A stretch of DNA of 64,000 bases, taken from Triplophysa rosa. Its lineage: Eukaryota > Chordata > Actinopteri > Cypriniformes > Nemacheilidae. Positions 11,801 to 19,995 of this stretch are shown here, piece by piece. The DNA is taken from contig NC_079890.1 of the NCBI RefSeq assembly GCF_024868665.1, positions 37,434,504-37,498,503 of the forward strand, written 5' to 3'. Numbering within the stretch: the first letter of the stretch is position 1; every line of letters begins with the position of its first letter. Under the pieces are notes generated by a model. It saw only the letters and a list, made by a program, of their open reading frames with translations, was not told the DNA's origin and made no database searches. Position numbers and translations under genes: made by a program.

Positions 11801-14800
11801 AGTATATAATGTAGTAATACTTTTACGTACTGTATTACTTTGTATGTAGCAAGTTCTAGTGCTATATTTCAATACTACTTGAGACTCAATTAGCCCACTT
11901 TTTAGTTTATAAAAGTGCACTTTTATGTATACTTTAGTGAAACGGTAGTACATTTTGAGTACACAAATAAGTAACTACGTTCATATGTAGTATAAACTTC
12001 ATGCAGTAAGTGCTTTGTATGTAGTAAGTACTAGTACCACAGTAGTGTAATATTTTAATACTTCTTGGCACTAAATTGGCGCACGTTTTTGTTTATAAAA
12101 GTGTATTTTAAGTATACTTTAATTGCAGCCGTAGTAAACTTTAAAAGAGTACATAACTGGTAAACCGGTTTTTAAGAAGCACATAAAACGAAGTATTTTA
12201 GTTTAAAAGATGTATACTAATAGCACACTTGAATAAACTTCAATTAACTGAATTTACTGTAAGGGTGTGCCAGTAATATGATCTAATATAGTATAATTAT
12301 TGTTCTTTGTTTTGCGTAAAGAATGAAAATAAACAGACAGCATGTTTCAGATCATTGTGATTTATGTTCATGTTCTCAGCGTTACGGTCTCTGGGATCAC
12401 GAGGGTCCACTAGAGGAGAAGAGAAAAAGCTCATCTGAGGACAAGAGTCAGGAAGAAACAGAGGAGAAAGTCTTTCAACTCTCAGAAGAGGAAGACAGTC
12501 AAACGCAGGCGGAGCCGGAGACTGAAGTGCTGTCAATCACAGCGTCAGCGGAAACGCCCACCGATGGAGAAATTACGAGCGACCCTGAGCAAAACTTCAA
12601 CAAGCCCGCTATCACGGACACCCTGGATACAGCCACAGAGGATGGACAGAAGAAGCGACGATTCCTTCGCTTCCGCAAGACCAAACAAACGAAAAAAGGT
12701 CAGAGGATGTGAAAAACACGCAGATCAATATCTTATGGCTGTTTGGGAATGAATATGCTGATATGTAGTTTGACTCGCAAGCACTTCAAAGATTTATTAA
12801 ACGATTAAAGTAAAACGCGTGTCCTCTCTGGATATCTCGTGTGTCGGCAACAGAGTATTTCTATGAAACGCACAAAACACATTTGCAGAAAATATCAAAA
12901 ATTGTTTTGACATACTCTGTCTGTCACAGACACTACAAAGAAAGAGTCCAAGAAGAAAAAGAAGTCCAAGAGCAAACACAGACAAGAAAAGGGCAAAAGA
13001 CTTCTGAACGCTGTTCAAGGAAAACTCGAGGCTGTTTTCTTATCCGTGTAAGTGAAGCTGGAAATGAGATGCACATTCATGACGGTTGGACGTGTGTTTA
13101 TTTGATCTGGTGTTGTGTCTTCATGTGTGCAGAGTGAAGAACGTGTACAGGCCCACCTGCGGCTTCTTCAGAGACATCTTACACGCAGAGTACCAAGCGG
13201 CTACTGATGTCTACGCCCTCATGTTCCTCACCGACGTGGTGGATTTTATCATCATCATCTTCGGTTTCTGGGCTTTCGGAGTGAGTCAGAGAACTTCACA
13301 CAACAACAAAAATACAAAGAGAGTGTGGACAGGATTTCTGATCCAGAGCTTCTGTTCAGTGCAGATTTATGTCTGTAGCACTTGAACACAAAACAGTAGA
13401 AACAGGAAGAAAACACAGGAAAAATGTACAGAATTAAGTTTCTATATAAAAAGATGTTGATATTACATTACCTGTAAAAACTATAGAAGTGTCCAGGGGC
13501 GGACTGGCCATCTGGCGTACCGGGCGTTTTCCCGGTGGGCCGCTAACGTATGGGACTGGAAAGGAGGCGGTGGCCGCTAACGTATGCGGCCGTAACAGAC
13601 GCGATTGCCGCTTAGACGGACTTATTATAAATGCGAATGCACGCAACGCGAATTCAAAAGACACGTATGCCAAACCTCCCCCGTCGACAGATTCGGTAAA
13701 GGGCCAATGCGGAACTAAAAATGCCAGGGCCGATTTTTCTTCCCAGTCCAGCCCTGGAAGTGTCTATAAACGTGGAATTGAAATGTATTTATAAAATAAC
13801 ATTTTTGATCGAATTAATTACATGATATGGCGATTAATTAATCGAATCAGTCACGAATTATTCAAACGTCAAGTTTGTCTAAGAAATGACTCCCGACAGA
13901 GAAAAATTAAGTCATTATTATGGAAAGAGACATTACAAAAGTAAGAAATACTTGGATTCAAAATCTATGACACAAACTTTTGGATGGTCATTGATTTTTG
14001 GGGGTCATTTTTTAAAATGACACTTTTAACACTGTACCTACACTAGACGCGGCAAACCACGACACAACAAAAGACAATTGAGCGCATTAGAACCCATCAT
14101 AATTTTACATTTTGTGTCGTATCGTGTGTCACGCTGGCCGCGGTAAATAAGGAAGTAAAACGGCCAGTAGGTGGCTGATAATGTCGTTATGATTCATTTG
14201 TTCGATTTGTTCAAACGGCTGTTACATTCAGAAGTCCAGATTCGCTTAAAACCAGATTCAAAAAAGAAACGTCACTGTGTGTGTTTCTCGGAGACGGAAA
14301 ACTAAGCAGAGACGATATTGTCTATATTAACTTCTTGTTTATCGAAAAATCAACATTACATTTACACTGGTTATATTTGGGACTCGTGACATTGCGCTCG
14401 TTACTTGTGTGATATAGCTTAACTATAAGATGTACTGTAAAGTTGAGGCATTTTTGCCCTCATATCTACCATTTTAGGGACATCGTGACTGTAGGCTTCA
14501 TCACGCACTGCTGTTGTCCTGCATCATGTTCTTCTTCAATCAATGAAAATAAAATGATATTGATCATTAATAATTCTTTTTGATCTAATTAACGTGTTCA
14601 ATCAGCCCTGGTTGACATCAACATGTTTTGTCTTTCAGAAACACTCGGCCGCAGCAGATATAGCTTCATCTCTATCTGAAGATCAGGTCCCTGAAGCCTT
14701 TCTGGTGATGCTTCTCATTCAGTTCAGCACTATGATCATCGACCGAGCGCTCTATCTCAGGAAGAGCATCTTGGGTAAACTCATCTTCCAGGTTATACTG

Positions 14801-17800
14801 GTGTTCGGGATCCACCTGTGGATGTTCTTCATCCTCCCAGCTGTCACTGAGCGGTGAGGACGAGGAGGATTATCTGATCGAAAATCCAGTTTTAAGAGCT
14901 TGCTTTACAGGCTTTTTTACACGTTGTCTTTATTTTCTCAGGATGTTCAGTCATAATTCAGTGGCACAGCTCTGGTATTTAGTGAAGTGCATCTACTTCA
15001 CGCTGTCGGCGTACCAGATCCGCTGTGGATACCCGACACGGATCCTTGGAAACTTTCTCACCAAGAAATACAATCACCTCAATCTCTTCCTCTTCCAAGG
15101 GTGGGCAAATACAGTATCTCCTATTTCTGTGTTCCTTTTAGATTTCATTGTGACGCGAGTTAAACTTGAAAACATTTTTCTGGTGTTTCCACAGTTTCCG
15201 GCTTGTTCCCTTTCTAGTAGAGCTGCGGGCGGTGATGGACTGGGTTTGGACCGATACCACACTGTCTCTCTCCAACTGGATGTGTGTGGAGGACATCTAC
15301 GCCAATATCTTCATCATCAAGTGCAGCCGGGAGACCGAGAAGGTAGCGTCATACTTTGGATCCGATAAAGTCAAGTTTATCATTTACATCGTAATATAAA
15401 TCTGTAAAAAAAAGTATTTCTATTGGCAAACATCACTATTACCTATATTTAAAGTTAATAATATGAATAAGGGGCATTCACATTTCGCGTCTAAAACCGC
15501 GCGGAAACGCGAGCTGCGCCTTTTTTTCAAAGCGTTTGGGAGCTCACGCTCTCTTGGCGTCTGCCGTTGCTAAGCAACCGTGGGCCACGCTTGACGTTAG
15601 GACGAGGAGGTATTAACAAAGTATATACTACATGAAAATAGCCTGCAATAACTCTGCTACTAGATTTATTTATGCTGTGATCATCTGTGTCTCCATCTTT
15701 GCTGAGTTTTTCTATATCGGTCCACAAAAGGTTAAGCTGATTGGTTGGTTCTTGTCACGTGACGCGGTGCGCTCGCGGCATTCTGAAAAGTTGACATTTT
15801 TCATCCCCATGCAGCGGTGACGCGCCTAGAAAAAGGAGCGTGTCGCACTGCATGCGTGTCGCACGTCTACAATTAAAATAACGAACTTGCGCACGCAAAA
15901 TGTGAACGGCCCCTTAGCCTCTTAAAGACGAGAATGTGTAATGTCTTTATATTTTATGATTTGTTTTCATCTTTTTTGCAGAAATATCCTCAACCGAAAG
16001 GGCAAAAGAAAAAGAAGATCGTCAAGTACGGGATGGGCGGTTTAATCATTCTCTTCCTCATTTGCATCATCTGGTTTCCCCTGCTCTTCATCTCATTGGT
16101 CAAATCGGTAGTGGGCGTGGTTAACCATCCGGTTGATGTCACAGTCACAGTGAGGCTTGGAGGCTACGAGGTAGAATACGTTTCACCTGAGGAACTTGTA
16201 CTATTTCACACATTTGTTTCTATTATGGCTTCATTTGATCTGCGTTGATTCTTGTCTTTTTTCAGCCAGTATTCACGATGAGCGTTCAGCAGCAGTCAAT
16301 TCAGCCCTTCACCGAGCGCGACTACAATAGCCTCACCAGCCAGTTCGGAAAAAATGCTGTAAGTAAATGTCTAGGTTACATTTCTGTATTAAACGGCACC
16401 GTATCAAATTTAATTCATTTATTTTTTAACTAATTCGCAACCAGTGTTGGGCAAGTTCCTCTGAAAAAGTAATGAATTACTAGTTACTAATTACATATTC
16501 AATAGTGTAATTAGATTACTGTACAAATTACACTCTCCAAAAAGTATTTAATTTCTTATAACTAATTACTTTCTATATCCTACATCAACCTTGATAAGTT
16601 AAGTGATTAAAGGATAGACACGAAACGGCTCTCTAAATTCATTCAAATAAATAAAGTAGTATTATTAACTGACCAAAGTATTACAAATGTGAGAATTATA
16701 CATTAAAGCACAGATTTTAAAGTTAGACTTTGAATTTTGATGTCAATTCCACTATTGCACACACATATACAGTATTACACACAGTATTTAGTTTGATTAC
16801 ATCAGAAGTAACTGTAATTAAATTACAGAAAAAAAGTAAGAGTAATCACTTTCTTGAATTACTTCTCCCTTGAAAAAGTGATTAAATTACAGTAATTAAT
16901 TACTAAGTAACTAGTTACACCCAACACTGTTCGCAACACTATAGGGTTCTGTTTGTAAAAGCTGACAGAGAAGTCAAAGTTACGGATTGCGAACAAATGG
17001 AACTTTATTTTAAGTGTTACCAGTGTACTATCCTATAATCTTGACATCCTCGCACTGATCTGTGTCCACAGGTGGCCATGCAGTTTATAACCATGTACAG
17101 TTATGAAGACATCGTGACGGCTAACATTGAGGGCAGCTCAGGGTCGGTGTGGAGAATCAGTCCGCCCAGCAGACAGGAGCTGATAAAAGAGCTGACCGGC
17201 AGCAACGGTGACATGACGCTGAGATTAGACTGGAACTTCCAAAGGTCAGTCAGAGGAGCGATTCTGAGTTTGCACGCTTCTCGTGAAGTGAATACACTCA
17301 TTGTGCTTTGGTGTGTGTGTCTAAAGGGATCTTGGGAAGGGAGGAACGGTGGAATACACTTTTGACAAGCACACTATCAGTTTGGCACGAGGGAACCCGG
17401 TGAGAGCGGAGCTGGCTGAACTGCTTCTGGGTAACCGCACAGAGCCCGTGTAAGTCTACTGCGGCAAACATCTGTAGTCACATTTAGTGTTTTGTTTGTC
17501 GGATGTTAATGTCATGTTGATGTGTTGCTTTCAGGTTGATACCTCACATGTTTCCAAACTACATCAGAGCACCGAGCGGTGCTGAAGCTAAAACAGTCAC
17601 CCAGCTGTACGATGGTAAATACTCGTTTCCTAGAAAACCAATGCAGTTATTTTTGTTATATCCAACGATGAAAAAATGGAGAAGAAAACCTCGGAGAAGC
17701 CAGACTCAGCCAGGAGGGCCAGTTCTCCTCTGACACATTACAGCTGCACTCATTCACTCAAATTTCATTTTTAATCAATTCTAATTAAAAGCTACTGAGT

Positions 17801-18823
17801 AAATGTTTTTGATGAATGAGGAAAGCCCCATAATCCTGAGAGAAGGGAAATAAACACTTATTAGCAACCAAGTGCAATTTGGAATAATCAAGTGCCATTT
17901 TGTTCTTAATCAAAGCTCCAAAGAGCACAGACATCCATCATTAAAGTGACGTATCGATCACTAAATAAGATCAAAGTATTATTTGTATTCTCTCACAATT
18001 GTTGTTTCTCTTCAGAAGACATTTATTAGACAAGTCATAGGCTTGACCTTTAATGATGGATATTTGGGACATTGTTGGAGTTTCGCCATGTTGACCCCAT
18101 ATAGGCAACATTTTGTATGAAATTACTCATTCGTGTTTTAACTAAAGAAAGGTCACATACATCTGAGATGACATGAGGATGAGTAAGAGATGTTTTTCAT
18201 ACTTCAGCGACTTATTTTCTCGTTTCTGCGTTTGGTCAGGTGGTGAGGACGGATATCAGGATGTGACTTTGTCTCTGATGAGAGACGCGTCTCTGAACGG
18301 AAGCGGCGCACCGGAGTGGTGGGACATCAGCATCGCCTACTGCCGAGTGTCATGTGACGTCTTACCCATGATTATTTTCAATGATAAAGTGAGCCCGCCG
18401 AGTCTGGGCTTCCTTGCTGGATACGGGTGAGCAGAGCGCGTTCATTTCATCATTGTCGAAATAAACATCAGCTGATGATTAAACCTTTTATGCATGACAT
18501 TTGTGGATTTATTTCAAATGGCACATGGTTGCTAATAAAGTGTGGCGTTGCGTTCCTCTTCTCTCAGGATTATGGGGCTGTACGTGTCAGTGGTGTTGGT
18601 CATCGGCAAGTTCGTCCGAGGCTTTTTCAGCGAGATCTCTTACTCCATCATGTTCGAGGAACTGCCCTGCGTGAACCGCATCCTCAAACTCTGCATGGAC
18701 ATTTTCCTGGTGCGGGAAACCGGAGAATTGGAGCTGGAGGAGGAGCTGTACTCGAAACTCATCTTCCTGTATCGCTCTCCAGAGACCATGATCAAATGGA
18801 CTGCCGACAAGACTCGAGACTGA
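229..18823 (+). CDS. piezo1: Piezo1 mechanosensitive cation channel, 3' two-thirds (31 exons)
   Basis: The protein forms a trimeric, stretch-gated cation channel in the plasma membrane. Coding exons: 229-354, 1347-1547, 1692-1896, 2021-2125, 2804-2960, 5211-5454, 5533-5629, 5728-5893, 6203-6292, 6384-6460, 7058-7111, 7274-7374, 7935-8040, 8126-8209, 9436-9611, 9680-9795, 9899-10054, 10427-10874, 12380-12698, 12930-13047, 13133-13280, 14639-14853, 14942-15100, 15195-15342, 15982-16170, 16266-16358, 17072-17244, 17327-17449, 17535-17614, 18240-18426, 18568-18823. Together they give 4,917 nt, 1,638 codons plus stop, with every splice phase consistent and GT/AG at every junction. Human PIEZO1 has about 2,521 residues, so the first third lies upstream of the window. 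The C-terminal half is the most conserved part and includes [17 protein letters not shown] and RSPETMIKW sequences. The symbol piezo1 rather than piezo2 rests on sequence plus the ctu2-rnf166-snai3 neighbours. No frameshift or internal stop is seen. Confidence 0.96.
384..1270. repeat. Nested inverted-repeat element in piezo1 intron (foldback)
   Basis: An outer inverted pair reads TTCATGATAATTCACTCACC near 408-428 and its complement near 1225-1246. Inside it is a second, larger foldback at 608-1057, whose ends read TAAGGGTGTTGTCTAGCGAA and its complement. The inner arms are about 160 nt each and imperfect. This looks like one non-autonomous DNA transposon inserted in another. The superfamily is not assigned. 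Confidence 0.75.
2361..2776. mobile_element. MITE with CTTAAAGTCCC termini, copy 1 (abuts piezo1 exon 5)
   Basis: The left end reads CATAAAGTCCCCGTGA and the right end TTCACTGGGACTTTAA, which are inverted repeats. The body (GAAGATTATGAGGGCACA and CGGATGCTCCGCCCAAGCC) recurs at 40934-42029 and 63601-63997. The right end stops about 28 bp before the acceptor of piezo1 exon 5. It encodes no protein. Confidence 0.85.
2961..5210. repeat. piezo1 intron 5 with several interspersed repeats
   Basis: This 2.25-kb intron holds a fragment of a widespread fish repeat (about 3131-3190, ATTTAGCACATGCCTTCATC) and a TTAA-type MITE at about 3516-3778 (AGTTCACCCAAAAATGAAAA). It also holds a piece of the CAGCCGTGGGAAAAATTAAG element at about 3859-4290, an AT-rich tract with repeated ACTACAGT at about 4800-4990, and a segment at 5007-5156 shared with 30321-30765. 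No coding potential was recognised. Confidence 0.7.
5932..6170. mobile_element. TTAA-type MITE, copy in piezo1 intron 8
   Basis: The left end reads GACAGTTCACCCGAATCGAA. The two halves are inverted around the middle (GGAAGAATGTCAGCAACC and its complement GGTTGCTGACATTCTTCC). It is the same family as 3516-3778, 20702-20955, 23240-23550 and 56151-56440. It fills nearly the whole 309-bp intron. Confidence 0.75.
6203..10054 (+). CDS. piezo1: piezo1 exons 9-17: beam helix and cytosolic linker
   Basis: Exons 9-10 (6203-6292, 6384-6460) encode a long charged helix rich in K, Q and R ([20 protein letters not shown]...). It matches the intracellular beam that links blade to pore in Piezo structures. 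Exons 11-14 encode [16 protein letters not shown], then [11 protein letters not shown], then an acidic stretch ([10 protein letters not shown]); these are cytosolic and poorly conserved. Exon 15 (9436-9611) contains a hydrophobic helix ([13 protein letters not shown]). Exons 16-17 are a polar, Ser/Glu-rich linker ending in [10 protein letters not shown], which is conserved with human PIEZO1. Exon 13 uses a weak donor (GTTAAA). Intron 14 is almost wholly a minisatellite. Confidence 0.93.
6461..7057. repeat. piezo1 intron 10 with a diverged interspersed repeat
   Basis: Bases about 6650-6960 (GATGAGAAATGTTTGAGTTG, GAGATCTTCATTAATA) resemble 62120-62165 and, inverted, about 57,790-58,060. This suggests an old repeat of unassigned class. 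Nothing else is seen in the intron. Confidence 0.45.
7419..7834. mobile_element. CAGCCGTGG-type MITE, 45 bp after piezo1 exon 12
   Basis: The termini are ACGGCCGCAGAAAAAAAG and its inverted partner TTAATTTTTTCTGCGGCTGT. The body shares CTCCCAAATTTCAAAT and GGAAACTGGAGAAACATTTG with 33206-33749 and 3859-4290. Tc1/mariner-like affiliation is inferred from the TA-flanked copy at 33206. Confidence 0.75.
8219..9185. repeat. AT-rich minisatellite with higher-order structure in piezo1 intron 14
   Basis: About 970 bp of degenerate units, each close to GCACATTTATTTAATTTATT followed by TG. Units vary from roughly 20 to 35 bp. A longer block beginning GCACATCACATTTATTTGA is repeated with about 461-bp spacing (near 8667 and 9128) and ends both times in GATTGATCGGCACA. 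This shows a segmental duplication inside the array. The units are degenerate and contiguous, without conserved spacers. Confidence 0.93.
10055..10426. other. piezo1 intron 17, nothing recognised
   Basis: A 372-bp intron of ordinary AT-rich sequence. No repeat family, gene or RNA was recognised. Confidence 0.6.
10427..14853 (+). CDS. piezo1: piezo1 exons 18-22: inner blade units and acidic loop
   Basis: Exon 18 (448 nt, the largest here) encodes a highly conserved membrane unit with [19 protein letters not shown] and [15 protein letters not shown], ending at the [19 protein letters not shown] segment. Exon 19 (12380-12698) starts with YGLWDHEG and runs into a long cytosolic loop rich in Glu, Ser and Thr, with a basic end ([12 protein letters not shown]). 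Exon 20 is Lys-rich. Exons 21-22 return to membrane helices ([47 protein letters not shown]). Exon 19 is the least conserved coding exon in the window, as expected of this disordered loop. Confidence 0.93.
10875..12379. repeat. piezo1 intron 18 with a tandem AGTATACTT-rich repeat
   Basis: The segment from about 11561 (TTATGTATACTTTAGTGAAA) recurs at 11923, a spacing of 362 bp. A sub-segment (AGTGCTATATTTCAA, then GAGACTCAATTAGCCCACTT) recurs at 11671 and 11858, a spacing of 187 bp. So a roughly 185-bp unit is arranged in a 362-bp higher-order repeat to about 12050, with diverged copies to about 12230. Related sequence occurs near 59,040-59,220. The part from 10,900 to 11,460 is unremarkable. 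Confidence 0.8.
13281..14638. repeat. piezo1 intron 21 with a terminal-inverted-repeat element
   Basis: A small GC-rich element spans about 13494-13758, with termini CCAGGGGCGGACTGG and CCAGTCCAGCCCTGG. It is flanked by (G)AAGTGT on both sides, a likely target duplication. The remainder (13.76-14.6 kb) shows no recognised element, apart from AT-rich palindromic TTAATTAATCG motifs near 13830. Confidence 0.7.
14942..16170 (+). CDS. piezo1: piezo1 exons 23-25: anchor and pore outer helix
   Basis: These three exons are near-identical in residue sequence to mammalian PIEZO1. They include [20 protein letters not shown], then [18 protein letters not shown], then [17 protein letters not shown], then the basic [12 protein letters not shown] segment. 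The outer pore helix follows ([20 protein letters not shown]). In Piezo structures this region forms the anchor and the outer helix that domain-swaps around the pore. The donor after exon 23 is GTGGGC, slightly off consensus. Intron 24 (15343-15981) contains a terminal-inverted-repeat element. Confidence 0.95.
15343..15981. repeat. piezo1 intron 24 with a GGGGC-ended inverted-repeat element
   Basis: About 15469-15915 is bounded by AAGGGGCATTCACATTTCGC and, inverted, GCAAAATGTGAACGGCCCCT. The body is CpG-rich (AAACCGCGCGGAAACGCGAG). It is a non-autonomous DNA transposon. No clear target duplication was found. Confidence 0.75.
16266..18426 (+). CDS. piezo1: piezo1 exons 26-30: extracellular cap (C-terminal extracellular domain)
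   Basis: The exons are 16266-16358, 17072-17244, 17327-17449, 17535-17614 and 18240-18426. They encode the extracellular cap over the pore: [13 protein letters not shown], then [20 protein letters not shown], then the [19 protein letters not shown] segment across 17244/17327, then [12 protein letters not shown]. It ends with [20 protein letters not shown] and [13 protein letters not shown]. The two cysteines in CRVSC match the paired cysteines in human (CRTDC). Exon 28 has an unusual acceptor, with GT repeats and CTAAAG instead of a clear pyrimidine tract. A hAT-type MITE sits in the 16359-17071 intron. Confidence 0.94.
16442..16929. mobile_element. hAT-type MITE (CAGTGTTGGG family), copy 1, piezo1 intron 26
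   Basis: The termini are CAGTGTTGGGCAAGTT and the inverted CACCCAACACTG. The element is flanked by an exact 8-bp target duplication TTCGCAAC (16434-16441 and 16930-16937). An 8-bp duplication is the hAT signature. The body is AT-rich (TAATTACTTTCTATATCCTA) and has no ORF. Confidence 0.9.
17615..18239. other. piezo1 intron 29, nothing recognised
   Basis: A 625-bp intron. I recognise no repeat, gene or RNA in it. Confidence 0.55.
18568..18823 (+). CDS. piezo1: piezo1 last exon: pore inner helix and C-terminal domain
   Basis: The exon encodes the pore-lining inner helix ([18 protein letters not shown]) followed by the cytosolic C-terminal domain ([39 protein letters not shown]). It ends at TGA 18821-18823. 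The RSPETM motif contains the Pro-Glu pair at the cytosolic constriction described for mouse Piezo1. The Arg in KFVRGFF and the ELELEEE acidic run are positions altered in human hereditary xerocytosis (established knowledge). Both look intact here, which argues for a functional gene. Confidence 0.96.
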
Positions 18824-19790
18824 AAGGGTGTTTACAAAATTTCCCGATGTTCACTCGGCTTCAAGGCCGGATGGATGCCTGTGGCACCACGGATCGTTCA
18901 ACGTCTTATGAACTTTAAGAGTCTATAGCCATTTCTCCAATGATGTGGAGCTTCCCTGACGGACAGTAAAGACTGAGTTTCTCTTGGAGACGTTGAGCTT
19001 ACATGCATCATTTTGATTGAACTTTAACAACGTTAAAATCAGCGTTAACGTGACAGTCGAGCTGTAGGACCTGAGGACACTACATACAGACCGTCCAAAC
19101 GTCCAGCGCACATACATCAGACATGTCCTGGTAGGACCTGGAAACGCAAACACTATTGAGGGTGAATCACGGAAACGGTCAACACTACGTCCAGGTCTTA
19201 TTTCACCACCAAAATCAAAAGAAAAGTGTCGTTTTATTTTAGGACGTTTTTTCATTTCATGTCTATTCTAGCCGTAATGCACACTCGTGACACTACAACA
19301 AATTCCATATGGTGTATAAAAAGTTTACAATGTCTTGTTACTATCTTTGGGGGGGTGAAATGTGACCCGGTGCGTGTACTTTTGTCTGTTTTCGCTACTG
19401 CAGCCAAATTGTTTACAAGCCAAAGAGAGCCATTTAGTATTCTTTCTGGTTTTACAAATTGTGATCAAGACAACACTTGAAGACATTTCATGTGGTTTCC
19501 TAATAATAAAGCTGGTCAGGTCACAGCTGTTTTACTTTAGGAAGAAGATAATTCTGACATTTTCATTCGCTGCCTGCTGGAATGCTGCGCTTCGCCATCT
19601 TGGCCATCGGGATGACGTCTGGATTTGAAATTGTAAATGTCTTAAGTGCACACGTCGTGTAATTGTTGTGCCAACTTTGATCTGTAATGGCTGGAATGAT
19701 TTTCACTGTATGGTTACACAAAGAGCATGTACTTCAGAAATCATGAATGTTGCCCATCTGCACAAATAAATGACTATTAATGACCGTGTC
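18824..19790 (+). other. piezo1: piezo1 3' untranslated region
   Basis: Sequence after the stop codon up to just beyond the AATAAA at 19765-19770. It is unique, without recognised transposons. The UTR is about 0.95 kb if that signal is used; the end is inferred. Confidence 0.75.
19765..19770 (+). terminator. piezo1: piezo1 polyadenylation signal
   Basis: A canonical AATAAA, followed by T- and G-containing sequence (TGACCGTGTCAGCTCTCTGTG). It is the last such signal before the oppositely oriented ctu2 end. Confidence 0.7.
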
Positions 19791-19854
19791 AGCTCTCTGT
19801 GATCACATATAAAGCAAGATTATTCAGCTTGAGAGAGAAATATATAAATCAATG

Positions 19855-19860
19855 TTTAAT
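19855..19860 (-). terminator. ctu2: ctu2 polyadenylation signal (ATTAAA)
   Basis: TTTAAT on the plus strand is ATTAAA on the minus strand, about 136 nt past the ctu2 stop. It is the best signal seen before the facing piezo1 end. This gives a short 3' UTR of roughly 150-160 nt. Confidence 0.55.
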
Positions 19861-19995
19861 GACAAAATAAATGGTTTAAATAGAATTTTAATAACTATTA
19901 CGTCACAGAAGAATCCAGAGATGCATTATAAAAGCAGATAATATGAGAACATCTCATGTAGAAATAAATCCATTTACATTCAAACCAAACATATG

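Noticed and set aside
229..18823. Assignment of the channel to piezo2
   Set aside because: The sequence follows PIEZO1 more closely in the conserved blocks, and ctu2, rnf166 and snai3 are PIEZO1 neighbours.
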